DNA of 64,000 nt from assembly GCF_016755875.1 (NCBI RefSeq), contig NZ_BNED01000005.1:6400001-6464000 (forward strand), read 5' to 3'. Position numbers and translations under genes: made by a program. The DNA comes from Streptomyces spororaveus (GTDB lineage: Bacteria; Actinomycetota; Actinomycetes; Streptomycetales; Streptomycetaceae). Within the stretch, counting starts at the first letter, position 1, and each line of letters opens with the position of its first letter. Below the pieces are notes generated by a model. It was given only the letters and a program-made list of their open reading frames with translations. It was not told the origin of the DNA and did no database searches. This document shows positions 7,695 to 16,854 of the stretch, one piece after another.

Positions 7695-9158
7695 TCAGCG
7701 CGCGGCCAGGGCGAGGGCGTGGTCCAGGGCCTGGAGCAGCCGCCCCGTCGTCGCCCGGTCGCGCACCGCCAGCCGCAGCCAGGAGTGGTCCAGCCCCGGG
7801 AAGGTGTCCCCGCGGCGGACGGCGAAGCCCAGGGCGCGCAGCCGGGTGCGGACCTCGGCCCCGCCCGCCACCCGGATCAGGACGAACGGCCCCTCCGCCA
7901 CCCCGGCGACCGTCACCTCCTCGAACTCCGCGAGCCCGGCCAGCAGGTGCGCCCGGTCCACCGCGATCCGCCGGGCCGCCTCCTCCGCCTCCGCCAGCGC
8001 CGCCGGAGCCACACAGGCCTCGGCCGCCACCAGCGCCGGGGTCGACACCGGCCACAACGGTTGCGCGGCCGCCAGTGCGGCGATCACCTCGGGCTCGGCC
8101 AGCACGTAGCCGATCCGCAGCCCCGCCAGCCCCCAGGTCTTGGTCAGGCTCCGCAGCACCACGAGCCCGGGCAGGTCCATCCGTCCGGCCAGGGCTTCCC
8201 GCTCGCCCGGGACCGCGTCCATGAACGCCTCGTCCACCACCAGGATCCGGCCCGGCCGGGCCAGCGCGGAGAGGGTTTCCGCCGGGTGCAGCACGGACGT
8301 CGGGTTGGTCGGATTGCCGATCACCACCAGGTCCGCGTCTTCGGGCACGGCCGCCGGGTCCAGCGTGAAACCGTCCGCCGCCCGCAGCACCACGCGCTCG
8401 ACCCGGTGCCCCGCGTCCCGCAGGGCCGCCTCCGGCTCGGTGAACTGCGGATGCACCACGACCGGCCGTACGGCTCCCAGCGCCCGGGCGATCAGGACGA
8501 ACGCCTCCGCCGCCCCGGCCGTCAGCAGCACCCGCTCGACCGGCAGCCCGTGCCGAGCCGCTACCGCCGCGCGGGCGGCCCGCCCGTCGGGATATGCGGC
8601 GAGATCCCCGAGGGAGGCGGCGATCCGCTGCTTGAGCCAGTCCGGGGGTGTGTCCGCACGTACGTTGACCGCCAGGTCCACCAGCGCGGATCCCGCGTCG
8701 ATCACCTCCGCGTCCCCGTGGTGGCGCAGGTCGTGCGCGTGCGCCGTGGCCACCGCGCAGGTCGCCGCCATCGACCGCCGCTTGGGCACGAGCAGTTCCC
8801 CGCCGCCCGCGAGGGCCGCCGCCTCCGCGACCGAGGGGGTTCCGGCGGCGGTGCGCGCCGCCTCCGACGGGTGCGGCACCGTGATGGCGGCCAGCCGTTC
8901 GGCGGGGTAGCTCACCAGGGGTACGCCGAAACGTTCCGCCGCACCCGTGAGACCGGCCTCGCCCGCCTTCGAGTCCACCGTGGCCAGCGCCTTCACCGCC
9001 CCCACGGACAGCCCGGCCCCCCGCAGCGTCTCCTCGACCAGGGCACAGACCTCCGCGACGGAAACCCCCGCGCGCCCGCCGACCCCGACCACCACCTGCG
9101 TCGTGTACTCGCCCACCGGGGGTCCTCCCTCCGTAGTCACCTTCACCGTCAACGCCAC
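7695..9158 (-). CDS. cobC: CobE/CbiG-C domain fused to CobC-type PLP aminotransferase (Rv2231c-like)
   Basis: A 487-aa two-domain cobalamin protein. Residues about 18-135 are a CobE/CbiG C-terminal domain (VVGVGGRAGVSVAEV, ATVDSKAGEAGLTGAAERFGV). Residues about 140-487 are a histidinol-phosphate aminotransferase-like fold: NPTNPTSVLHP, VVDEAFMD, and SLTKTWGLAGLRIGY with the PLP lysine. The latter domain matches CobC/CobD, the supplier of the (R)-1-amino-2-propanol (phosphate) arm of the nucleotide loop. This fusion is the form named after mycobacterial Rv2231c. It is transcribed away from the ZIP gene and separately from the other cob genes. Confidence 0.88.
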   Translation of the reverse strand: MALTVKVTTEGGPPVGEYTTQVVVGVGGRAGVSVAEVCALVEETLRGAGLSVGAVKALATVDSKAGEAGLTGAAERFGVPLVSYPAERLAAITVPHPSEAARTAAGTPSVAEAAALAGGGELLVPKRRSMAATCAVATAHAHDLRHHGDAEVIDAGSALVDLAVNVRADTPPDWLKQRIAASLGDLAAYPDGRAARAAVAARHGLPVERVLLTAGAAEAFVLIARALGAVRPVVVHPQFTEPEAALRDAGHRVERVVLRAADGFTLDPAAVPEDADLVVIGNPTNPTSVLHPAETLSALARPGRILVVDEAFMDAVPGEREALAGRMDLPGLVVLRSLTKTWGLAGLRIGYVLAEPEVIAALAAAQPLWPVSTPALVAAEACVAPAALAEAEEAARRIAVDRAHLLAGLAEFEEVTVAGVAEGPFVLIRVAGGAEVRTRLRALGFAVRRGDTFPGLDHSWLRLAVRDRATTGRLLQALDHALALAAR

Positions 9159-9259
9159 CGGCCCCTCACCTGCCCCGGTCGGCCCGTCGTCAACAGTCCG
9201 CCGCCCGCCACCCGCGCGCGGACGTGCGCGCGGGGCGAGGAGTCTGTATTCAGGGGCGC

Positions 9260-9985
9260 ATGGCCGTGATCGTGGCGTTGGGCGCGTTCCTGATGACCCT
9301 GGCGGGCGGATGGGCGGCGCAGCGCGTCACCGACCGCCGCCACCTCGTGCTGGGCCTGGCCGGCGGGCTGATGCTCGGCGTCGTGGGCCTCGACCTGCTC
9401 CCGGAGGCCCTCCACGCGGCGGGCGACGAGGTGTTCGGCGTCCCGCTCGCCCTGCTGCTCTTCGTGGGCGGATTCCTGGTCGCGCACGTCGTGGAACGGC
9501 TGCTGGCGGTCCGCCAGGCCGCGCACGGCGCCGAGGACGGGACCCGCGTCCCCCAGGTCGGGCTCACCGCGGCCGCGGCCATGGTCGGCCACAGCCTCGC
9601 CGACGGAGTGGCCCTGGGCGCGGCCTTCCAGGTCGGCGGGGGGATGGGGGTGGCCGTGGCGCTGGCCGTCATCACCCACGACTTCGCCGACGGGTTCAAC
9701 ACGTACACGCTCACCAGGCTCTACGGGAACGACCGCCGCAAGGCCCTGCTGATGCTCTTCGCGGACGCCGTCGCCCCGGTCGTCGGCGCGGCGTCCACTT
9801 TGCTGTTCACCCTTCCGGAGGAACCTCTCGGCGCGTACCTCGGCTTCTTCGGAGGCGTCCTGCTCTACCTCGCGGCCGCCGAGATCCTGCCCGAGGCCCA
9901 CCACAAGCACCCCGCCCTGTCCACGCTGATGTGCACGGTGGGCGGGGTCGCCGGGATCTGGCTGGTGGTGGGCATCGCGGACTGA
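9260..9985 (+). CDS. ZIP-family divalent metal transporter
   Basis: A 241-aa integral membrane protein with about seven to eight hydrophobic segments. The ZIP signature is seen in segment 4 (MVGHSLADGVALGAAF) and segment 5 (ITHDFADGFN), where His and Asp form the binuclear metal site, plus AAEILPEAHH near the end. Such proteins import Zn, Fe, Mn or Co. ATG 9260 follows AGGGGCGC; TATTCA 7 nt upstream could also be a -10 for leaderless expression. It sits between cobC and cobB, converging on cobB with a 20-nt gap, so a cobalt-uptake role is possible but unproven. Confidence 0.85.
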   Translation: MAVIVALGAFLMTLAGGWAAQRVTDRRHLVLGLAGGLMLGVVGLDLLPEALHAAGDEVFGVPLALLLFVGGFLVAHVVERLLAVRQAAHGAEDGTRVPQVGLTAAAAMVGHSLADGVALGAAFQVGGGMGVAVALAVITHDFADGFNTYTLTRLYGNDRRKALLMLFADAVAPVVGAASTLLFTLPEEPLGAYLGFFGGVLLYLAAAEILPEAHHKHPALSTLMCTVGGVAGIWLVVGIAD

Positions 9986-10005
9986 GCGCCGGCCGGGCAC
10001 GGAGA

Positions 10006-11406
10006 TCACCGCCGGGCTGCCGCGGCTTCCGTGAAACGGCGGGCCACGGACGGCTCGGCCGCCCAGTGCGTGTGCAGGTAACTGGCGTGCACACCCTGCT
10101 GTACGAAGCCCTCGACCCGGCGTTCCGGGTGCGTGAACCCCCAGGCCGGGGCCGCGCCGGCGCCCGGCTCGATCACCGTCCGGTGGAACTCGTGCCCGCG
10201 CAGCCGGGTCCCCGCCGGCGCGAGCGCGCTGTCGGACACCGCCACCGCCTCGCGGTAGCCGAGGGTGAGGCGGTCCGACATCCGCGCGTCGGCGTCGAGC
10301 ACCCCGCACATGGGCTTCCCGTCCAGCGAGCGCCCGAGGTAGAGCAGCCCGGCGCACTCGGCGGCGACCGGACCGCCGGCCGCGGCGAAGGCGGCGACGG
10401 CCGCCCGCAGAGGTTCGTTGGCGGACAGCTCGGGTGCGTACATCTCCGGGAAGCCGCCGCCGATCACCAGACCGCCGGTGCCGTCGGGGAGCGCCTCGTC
10501 CCGGAGGGGGTCGAAGGTGACGACCTCCGCGCCGGCCGCTCGCAGCAGCTCCGTGTGCTCGGCGTACGAGAACGTGAAGGCCGCCCCGCCCGCCACGGCG
10601 ACGACGGGCCGTCCCTGCGGCGTGGCGGAGCCAGGCGCGGAGGCCGTCGCGGAGGCCGTCAGGGACCGTTCGGGCGACCAGGCTTCGCAGTCCAGCGGCG
10701 GGGCCGTGCGGGCGAGCGCCATGAGGGCGTCCAGGTCACAGCCCGCCCGGACCTGCGCGGCCAGCGCCTCCACCGAGGCCAGCGCGTCGGCGTGCCGCTC
10801 GGCCACCGGGACCAGCCCCAGGTGGCGCGAGGGAGTGGCCACCTGCGGAGCCCGCCGCAGGACACCGAGGACCGGCATCCCCGCCTCCTCCAGGGCCTCC
10901 CGCAGCATCACCTCGTGCCGGTCGGAGCCGACCTTGTTCAGGATCACGCCCCCCAGCCGTACTTGCGGGTCGAAGGAGGCGAAGCCGTGCACCAGCGCCG
11001 CCACCGACCGCGACTGCGAGGAGGCGTCGACCACCAGCACCACCGGCGCCCGCAGCAACTTCGCGACCTGCGCCGTCGACGCCAGCTCGCCCCGGCCCGC
11101 GGCGCCGTCGTAGAGCCCCATGACGCCCTCGACCACGGCCAGGTCGCACCCGGCCGCCCCGTGCGCGAACAGCGGAGCGACCAGGTCCGGCCCGCACATG
11201 AAGGCATCGAGGTTGCGCCCCGGCCGGCCGGTGGCCAGCGCGTGGTAGCCGGGGTCGATGTAGTCGGGCCCGGCCTTGTGCGGGGACACGGCGAGGCCGC
11301 GCTCCGAGAAGGCCGCCATCAGGCCCGTGGCCACGGTGGTCTTGCCGCTGCCGGACGACGGCGCGGCGATGACCAGACGGGGCACGTTGAACCGGTCGGA
11401 CGTCAC
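10006..11406 (-). CDS. cobB: Cobyrinate / hydrogenobyrinate a,c-diamide synthase
   Basis: A 466-aa ATP- and glutamine-dependent amidase that amidates the a and c carboxylates of the corrin ring. It has an N-terminal P-loop dethiobiotin-synthetase-like domain (APSSGSGKTTVATG; GPDYIDPGYH; VEGVMGLYDG) and a C-terminal class I glutamine amidotransferase domain (AAECAGLLYLG with the nucleophilic Cys; RGHEFHRT). Two adjacent GTG codons could start it; GTG at 11404-11406 gives a 4-nt GTGA overlap with the cobO stop and is preferred. Last gene of the chlID-cobO-cobB run. Confidence 0.93.
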   Translation of the reverse strand: MTSDRFNVPRLVIAAPSSGSGKTTVATGLMAAFSERGLAVSPHKAGPDYIDPGYHALATGRPGRNLDAFMCGPDLVAPLFAHGAAGCDLAVVEGVMGLYDGAAGRGELASTAQVAKLLRAPVVLVVDASSQSRSVAALVHGFASFDPQVRLGGVILNKVGSDRHEVMLREALEEAGMPVLGVLRRAPQVATPSRHLGLVPVAERHADALASVEALAAQVRAGCDLDALMALARTAPPLDCEAWSPERSLTASATASAPGSATPQGRPVVAVAGGAAFTFSYAEHTELLRAAGAEVVTFDPLRDEALPDGTGGLVIGGGFPEMYAPELSANEPLRAAVAAFAAAGGPVAAECAGLLYLGRSLDGKPMCGVLDADARMSDRLTLGYREAVAVSDSALAPAGTRLRGHEFHRTVIEPGAGAAPAWGFTHPERRVEGFVQQGVHASYLHTHWAAEPSVARRFTEAAAARR

Positions 11407-12002
11407 CACTCGATGCCCTTCTGACCCTTCTGTCCCGTGTCCATCGGGTGCTTGACCTTGGTCATCTCGGTGACGAGGTCCGCGAACTCCACCAGCTTCT
11501 CCGGCGCGTTGCGGCCCGTGATCACCACGTGCTGTGTGCCGGGACGGGCCCGCAGCACCTCGATGACCTCGTCGACGTCGATCCAGCCCCAGTGCATCGG
11601 GTAGGCGAACTCGTCGAGCACGTACAGCTTGTGCGTCTCGGCGGCCAGATCGCGCTTGACCTGCTCCCAGCCTTCCTTGGCCGCCTGCTCGTTGTCCAGC
11701 TGCGCGTCCCGCTGGACCCAGGACCAGCCCTCGCCCATCTTGTGCCAGACGACGGAACCGCCCTCACCGGAGGCGCCGAGCACCTTGAGCGCGTTCTCCT
11801 CGCCGACCTTCCACTTCGCCGACTTGACGAACTGGAACACCCCGATCGGCCAGCCCTGGTTCCAGGCGCGCAGCGCCAGCCCGAAGGCCGCCGTCGACTT
11901 GCCCTTGCCGGGGCCGGTGTGGACGAAGACCAGCGGGCGGTTGCGGCGCTGGCGCGTGGTGAGCCCGTCGTCCGGAACGACGGACGGCTGTCCCTGAGGC
12001 AT
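11403..12002 (-). CDS. cobO: Cob(I)yrinic acid a,c-diamide adenosyltransferase
   Basis: A 199-aa CobO/CobA-type ATP:corrinoid adenosyltransferase, which adds the 5'-deoxyadenosyl group to reduced corrinoids. The P-loop VHTGPGKGKSTAAFGLALRAW is at about residues 27-47, followed by the family's GVFQFVKSAKWKVGEENAL, YVLDEFAYPMHWGWID and HVVITGRNAP blocks. Length is normal for the family. Its ATG overlaps the chlID stop by one base (TAATG) and its stop overlaps cobB, so the three genes are translationally coupled. Confidence 0.95.
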   Translation of the reverse strand: MPQGQPSVVPDDGLTTRQRRNRPLVFVHTGPGKGKSTAAFGLALRAWNQGWPIGVFQFVKSAKWKVGEENALKVLGASGEGGSVVWHKMGEGWSWVQRDAQLDNEQAAKEGWEQVKRDLAAETHKLYVLDEFAYPMHWGWIDVDEVIEVLRARPGTQHVVITGRNAPEKLVEFADLVTEMTKVKHPMDTGQKGQKGIEW

Positions 12003-14134
12003 TACGCGGCCCTCCTGTTGCTGCTGTTGGGTGAAGCGGTGGCTGCCACCGCGGTACGTACGTTCTTCACGAGCCCGGCCAGCGAGTCGGCCCGCAGCCC
12101 GTCGAGCGTGACGGCGGGCCCGCCGAGGTCACGGGCCAGTACCCCGGCCAGCCCCAGCCGGACCGGCCCGGACTCGCAGTCCACGACCACGGAGGCGACG
12201 CCCCCGGCCTGCAGCAGCCGCGCGCTGTGCCCGGCGAGCTCCCGCGGGCTGCTGTCGGTACGGCCCCCGGCGTTCCCGGCCGAGGTGGCCCGCCCGTCGG
12301 TGACGACCACGAGCAGCGGCCGGCGCGAGGGGTCCCGGAGCCGCTCGATCCGCAGCACCTCGTGGGCCTTCAGCAGCCCGGCGGCCAGCGGAGTGCGGCC
12401 GCCCGTGGGCAGCTGCTCCAGCCGGGCCGCCGCCGCGTCCACCGAGGAGGTCGGCGGCAGGGCCAGTTCGGCCGTGGCCCCCCGGAAGGTGATCAGGCCG
12501 ACCTTGTCCCGGCGCTGGTAGGCGTCCAGGAGCAGCGAGAGCACGGCGCCCTTGACGGCGCTCATGCGCTGCCGGGCGGCCATGGAGCCGGAGGCGTCGA
12601 CGACGAAGAGGACGAGGTTGCCCTCGCGGCCCTCGCGGGTGGCCTGGCGCAGGTCGTCCTTGCGGATCACGAGGCCGCGCCCGGCGCGGCCGCGCGCCTT
12701 CTGGTGCGGGGCGGCGGCCTGGATGGTGGCGGCCAGGTGCAGTTTCGTCAGGTGCCCGCGCGGGCGCTGGGCGCCGGTGGTGCGGCCGTGGGCGGTGCGG
12801 GCGCGGGACCGGCGTCCGGACGCGCCCTCGCCGAGGCCGGGCACGCTGAGCATCTTGGTCCGGAACGGCTCGGCGGCGCGTACCGCGGCCTGTTCGGGCC
12901 CGGCGTTCTCCTGTACGGAGGGCTGCGGGGACTCGGGGGCCTCAGCGGGAGCCTCGCCGGTCTCGGGGGCCTCCGGGGTATCGGCCGAGGCCTGGTCCTC
13001 GGGTCCGCCGCCCTGCGGGGGCAGGCCGCCACCGCCGTCGGGACCGCCGTCGTCGGGGCCGCCGTCGGGGCCGCCGTCCTCGGGGCCCTCCGGATCCGGC
13101 TCGGGCTCGGGCTCCGGCTCCTCGTCGGGGAACTCGTCCAGGATCCGGTCGAGCATGTCCTCGTCCAGCCCCGGCGCGTCGAAGGGGTTGCGGCGCCGCC
13201 GGTGGGGGAGCGCCAGCAGGGCGGCCTGCCGGACGTCTTCCTTCCGTACGTCGGTCCGCCCGGCCCAGGCGGCCAGCGCGGTCGCGGTCCGGGCCATCAC
13301 GATGTCGGCCCGCATCCCGTCGACCTCGAACCCGGCACAGGTCGCCGCGATCTGCAGCAGTGCGGTGTCGCCGAGCGTGACCTTCGGGAGCAGTGCCCGC
13401 GCGGCCACCACGCGTGCGCGGACCTCGTGCTCGTCACCGGCCCAGCGGGTCGCGAAGCCCGCGGGGTCGTCCTCGTAGGCGAGCCGGCGGCGGACCACCT
13501 CGACGCGCTGGGCGGGCTCGCGGGAGGCGGCCACCTCGACGGTGAGCCCGAACCGGTCGAGGAGCTGCGGGCGGAGCTCGCCCTCCTCGGGGTTCATGGT
13601 GCCGACGAGCAGGAAGCGGGCGGCGTGCCGGACGGAGACGCCCTCGCGCTCCACGTACGAGGCGCCCATCGCGGCGGCGTCCAGCAGCAGGTCGATCAGG
13701 TGGTCGTGCAGGAGGTTGACCTCGTCGACGTACAGGATCCCGCGGTGCGCGTCGGCGAGCAGGCCGGGCTCGAAGGCCTTCACGCCCTCGGCGAGGGCCC
13801 GTTCGATGTCGAGGGCGCCGACGAGCCGGTCCTCGGAGGCACCGACGGGCAGCTCCACCATGCGGGCGGGCCGCACGCCGCCGGGTCCGGGCTCGTGCGG
13901 GCCGTCCGGGCAGACCGGGTCCGGCGCGGTGGGCGCGCAGCTGAACCGGCAGCCCGACACGACGTCCACCTGCGGCAGCAGCGCGGACAGCGCGCGGACG
14001 GCGGTGGACTTGGCGGTGCCCTTCTCACCGCGCACGAGCACCCCGCCGACCGCCGGGCTCACGGCGTTGAGCAGGAGCGCCAGCCGCAGGTCGGTCTGGC
14101 CGACCACTGCGGTGAACGGATACGGGGTGCTCAT
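12002..14134 (-). CDS. Putative cobaltochelatase subunit (ChlI-ChlD fusion type)
   Basis: A 710-aa AAA+ chelatase subunit. Residues about 1-330 are the ChlI-like ATPase (GEKGTAKSTAVRAL Walker A; YVDEVNLLHDHLIDLLLD Walker B; LVGTMNPEEGELRPQLLDRF sensor). Residues about 335-420 are a Glu/Pro/Gly-rich acidic linker. Residues about 515-700 are a von Willebrand A domain with the MIDAS motif DASGSMAARQR. In cobalt or magnesium insertion this I/D motor drives a large catalytic subunit (CobN/ChlH), which is not encoded in the window. First gene of chlID-cobO-cobB, preceded by GGAGTGAGCAAC near its ATG. Confidence 0.9.
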   Translation of the reverse strand: MSTPYPFTAVVGQTDLRLALLLNAVSPAVGGVLVRGEKGTAKSTAVRALSALLPQVDVVSGCRFSCAPTAPDPVCPDGPHEPGPGGVRPARMVELPVGASEDRLVGALDIERALAEGVKAFEPGLLADAHRGILYVDEVNLLHDHLIDLLLDAAAMGASYVEREGVSVRHAARFLLVGTMNPEEGELRPQLLDRFGLTVEVAASREPAQRVEVVRRRLAYEDDPAGFATRWAGDEHEVRARVVAARALLPKVTLGDTALLQIAATCAGFEVDGMRADIVMARTATALAAWAGRTDVRKEDVRQAALLALPHRRRRNPFDAPGLDEDMLDRILDEFPDEEPEPEPEPDPEGPEDGGPDGGPDDGGPDGGGGLPPQGGGPEDQASADTPEAPETGEAPAEAPESPQPSVQENAGPEQAAVRAAEPFRTKMLSVPGLGEGASGRRSRARTAHGRTTGAQRPRGHLTKLHLAATIQAAAPHQKARGRAGRGLVIRKDDLRQATREGREGNLVLFVVDASGSMAARQRMSAVKGAVLSLLLDAYQRRDKVGLITFRGATAELALPPTSSVDAAAARLEQLPTGGRTPLAAGLLKAHEVLRIERLRDPSRRPLLVVVTDGRATSAGNAGGRTDSSPRELAGHSARLLQAGGVASVVVDCESGPVRLGLAGVLARDLGGPAVTLDGLRADSLAGLVKNVRTAVAATASPNSSNRRAA

Positions 14135-14186
14135 GTGTTGCTCACTCCTTGGAAGGCGCGGACCGTTGCCGTGTGCGGTGCTGCTG

Positions 14187-14229
14187 CTGGGGCTCCGCCC
14201 CAGACCCCGCGCCTCGATCGCCGGCGGGG
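14187..14229. repeat. Streptomyces-type intergenic palindromic repeat
   Basis: Within the 148-nt gap between chlID and cobQ, CTGGGGC-TCC-GCCCCAG forms a 7-bp hairpin and is followed by CCCCGC...GCGGGG as a second stem. The GGGGCTCCGCCCC-AGACCCCG core is a form I recognise as scattered through many Streptomyces intergenic regions. It may act as a terminator after cobQ on the minus strand. Confidence 0.55.
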
Positions 14230-14282
14230 CTTGTTCGGGAAGGGGCGGGGCGGGGGAGCGCCCCGCGGGGCCCGGCCGGCCG

Positions 14283-15866
14283 TCACGGGGCGCCCGGGGG
14301 GAGGAAGGGGAGGTCCGCCGGGGCGCCGGTCTCGATCAGCTTCAGCAGCGCGTCCGTGTCCGCGTGCTGCTCGATCAGGTCGCCCAGCAGGTCCAGCTGT
14401 TCCTCCCGCAGCACGCCGAACGACGTGTCCGGCGCCGGGACGAAGCGCCGCCCGGCAGCCGCAGCCACCTCCCGCAGGAACGCCCGGCGGAAGCCGTCCG
14501 ACTCCAGCGAGCCGTGCCAGTGCGTGCCCCAGACCGAGCCCACCCGGCACCCGTCCAGGAACGGCTCCCCGCCCAGGACCTCGGCCACCCCGTGGTGGAT
14601 CTCGTACCCGTCCACCGGCTCGCCGAGCGCCGTCCCGGACGGCCGGGCCAGGGTCTTCTCCCGCTCGAAGCGGACGCGCACCGGCAGCAGTCCGAGGCCG
14701 TCGACCTCGCCCGCCTTCGATTCGACCTCGTCCGAGATCCGCTCGCCCAGCACCTGGAACCCGCCGCAGATGCCCAGCACCGGCCGCCCCTCGGCGGCCC
14801 GCCGCGCCAGCGCGTCCGCGAGCCCGCGTTCCCGCAGCCACTCCAGGGCCTTCACCGTGCCCCGGGTGCCGGGTACGACGACCAGGTCCGCGTCGGCCAG
14901 TTCCTCGGCCCGGTCCACGAACCGCACCACGACCCCCGGCTCCGCCGCGAGCGCGTCGACGTCCGTGAAGTTGGACATCAGCGGCACCGCGCACACCGCG
15001 ACCCGCAGCACGTCCTCGCCCACCGGCGGCGCGACCACGGACTCCCGTACGGCGCCCCGCAGGGAGACCCGCAGGCCGTCCTCCTCGTCGATGCCCAGGC
15101 CGTGCTGGAACGGCAGCACCCCGTACGTGGCCCGGCCCGTCAGGCCGCGCAGCATCTCCATGCCCGGCTCCAGCAGCGACACGTCGCCGCGGAACTTGTT
15201 GACCATGTATCCCGCGATCAGGGACTGGTCCTCGGGGGAGAGCAGCGCCGTCGTCCCGAAGAAGGACGCGAAGACCCCGCCGCGGTCGATGTCCCCGACC
15301 ACGACCACCGGGAACCGCGCGGCCCGCGCGATGCCCATGTTCACGATGTCGGTCCGGCGCAGGTTGATCTCGGCCGGACTGCCCGCCCCCTCGCAGATCA
15401 CGGCGTCATACGTGCCCCGCAGCTGCTCCAGGCAGTCCGTGACGACGCCGAGCAACTGCTCCTGCCGCCCTCCGCGCAGCGCCTTTCCGGGGGACACCGC
15501 GCCTGATTGCGGCTGCGCCGCGGGCCCGGACGCCCCGAAGAACCCGCGCGCACTCATCTCGCCCACCGGCTTGCCCAGCAGCACCACCTGGCTGCTCCGG
15601 TCGCTGCCCGGCTTGAGCAGCACCGGGTTCATCAGCGCGGTCGGCTCCACGCGGGCCGCCTGGGCCTGCATGGCCTGGGCGCGCCCGATCTCGGCCCCCT
15701 CCAGCGTCACGAAGGAGTTCAGCGACATGTTCTGCGCCTTGAAGGGCGCCACCTTCACGCCCTGCCGGGCCAGCCAGCGGCAGATGCCCGCGGTGACCAC
15801 GCTCTTGCCCGCGTCCGACGTCGTTCCGGCGACCAGCAGTCCGCCGCCGCGCTTCGCGCCGCTCAT
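14283..15866 (-). CDS. cobQ: Cobyric acid synthase
   Basis: A 527-aa glutamine-dependent amidotransferase that adds the b, d, e and g amides to adenosylcobyrinic acid a,c-diamide. N-terminal P-loop-like [19 protein letters not shown], the [12 protein letters not shown] signature, [14 protein letters not shown] and [15 protein letters not shown] are all present. The C-terminal glutaminase domain has [12 protein letters not shown] (Cys nucleophile) and YEIHHGV (His). The ATG at 15864-15866 overlaps the cobD stop by 4 nt (ATGA); a longer upstream open frame is a shadow of cobD. Confidence 0.95.
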   Translation of the reverse strand: MSGAKRGGGLLVAGTTSDAGKSVVTAGICRWLARQGVKVAPFKAQNMSLNSFVTLEGAEIGRAQAMQAQAARVEPTALMNPVLLKPGSDRSSQVVLLGKPVGEMSARGFFGASGPAAQPQSGAVSPGKALRGGRQEQLLGVVTDCLEQLRGTYDAVICEGAGSPAEINLRRTDIVNMGIARAARFPVVVVGDIDRGGVFASFFGTTALLSPEDQSLIAGYMVNKFRGDVSLLEPGMEMLRGLTGRATYGVLPFQHGLGIDEEDGLRVSLRGAVRESVVAPPVGEDVLRVAVCAVPLMSNFTDVDALAAEPGVVVRFVDRAEELADADLVVVPGTRGTVKALEWLRERGLADALARRAAEGRPVLGICGGFQVLGERISDEVESKAGEVDGLGLLPVRVRFEREKTLARPSGTALGEPVDGYEIHHGVAEVLGGEPFLDGCRVGSVWGTHWHGSLESDGFRRAFLREVAAAAGRRFVPAPDTSFGVLREEQLDLLGDLIEQHADTDALLKLIETGAPADLPFLPPGAP

Positions 15867-16819
15867 GCGCGTCCCCCTCGTACTCGTGCCACCAGAGTCC
15901 GTGCCGCCACGCAGGCGCCCAGCGTCAGCCAGGTCACCTGCCGCGACAGCCGTACCGCCCGCTCGATGTCCGCGACCCGCACCGGCCGCCCCGCCCCGCC
16001 GTTCAGTACGGCGCGGTGCTCGATCCGGCCTCCGTACGCGAGGGTTCCGCCCAGTCTGACGCCCAGCGCCCCGGCGAAGGAGGCCTCGACGGGCCCGGCG
16101 TTCGGGCTCGGGTGCGCGGCGGCGTCGGCGCGCCAGGCCCGTACGGCGCCCCGGCGGTCGGGGCCGGCCAGTACGGCGGCGGCCGCCGTCAGCCGGGCTC
16201 CCGGCCAGCCGGCCAGGTCGTCGAGCCGGGCGGAGGCCCAGCCGTAGCGCAGGTAGCGGGGGGACCGGTGGCCGACCATCGCGTCCAGGGTGTTCACGGC
16301 GCGGAAGGCCAGGAGTCCGGGGACTCCGGCGACGGCGCCCCACACCAGGGCCCCGACCACCGCGTCGGAGGTGTTCTCGGCGACCGACTCCACGACGGCG
16401 CGGGCCATCTGCTGCCCGTCCAGGGCCTGCGGGTCGCGTCCGCACAGGTGGGGCAGCCGCTCCCGGGCCACCTCGATGTCCCCGGCGGCGAGCGCGCCGC
16501 CGATGGCGCGGGCCTCCCGGCCCAGCGAGGTGCCGCCCACGACGGCCCAGGTGGCGGCGGCGGTCAGGGCGATACGGGCGGCGGCGGGCCGGGAGCGCAC
16601 GGCGCGGGCGCCCAGCGCTCCGACGGCGGCCGCGCCCCCGGCGCACACCAGGGTGTGCAGCAGGCCCCGGGCGCGGTCGTCGCGCCACAGGGAGCGTTCG
16701 ACGGCGGCGGCGGCCCGTCCGAAGGCGGCCACGGGGTGCCCTCGGCGCGGATCCCCGAGGATCCGGTCGCCGATCAGGCCCGCCGTGGCGCCGTACGCGA
16801 AGACGCGATCGGCACGCAT
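15863..16819 (-). CDS. cobD: Adenosylcobinamide-phosphate synthase (CobD/CbiB)
   Basis: A 318-aa polytopic membrane enzyme that attaches the aminopropanol (phosphate) arm to adenosylcobyric acid. Family blocks are [22 protein letters not shown] at the N-terminus, [33 protein letters not shown], and [28 protein letters not shown]. Length is typical. It is first in its operon and lies directly behind the cobalamin riboswitch; the ATG at 16817-16819 is preceded by GTGAGGAC about 12 nt upstream. Coupled to cobQ by an ATGA overlap. Confidence 0.93.
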   Translation of the reverse strand: MRADRVFAYGATAGLIGDRILGDPRRGHPVAAFGRAAAAVERSLWRDDRARGLLHTLVCAGGAAAVGALGARAVRSRPAAARIALTAAATWAVVGGTSLGREARAIGGALAAGDIEVARERLPHLCGRDPQALDGQQMARAVVESVAENTSDAVVGALVWGAVAGVPGLLAFRAVNTLDAMVGHRSPRYLRYGWASARLDDLAGWPGARLTAAAAVLAGPDRRGAVRAWRADAAAHPSPNAGPVEASFAGALGVRLGGTLAYGGRIEHRAVLNGGAGRPVRVADIERAVRLSRQVTWLTLGACVAARTLVARVRGGRA

Positions 16820-16854
16820 GGTGGCAGGTATGTCCTCACTCAGGGTCCGCGCCC

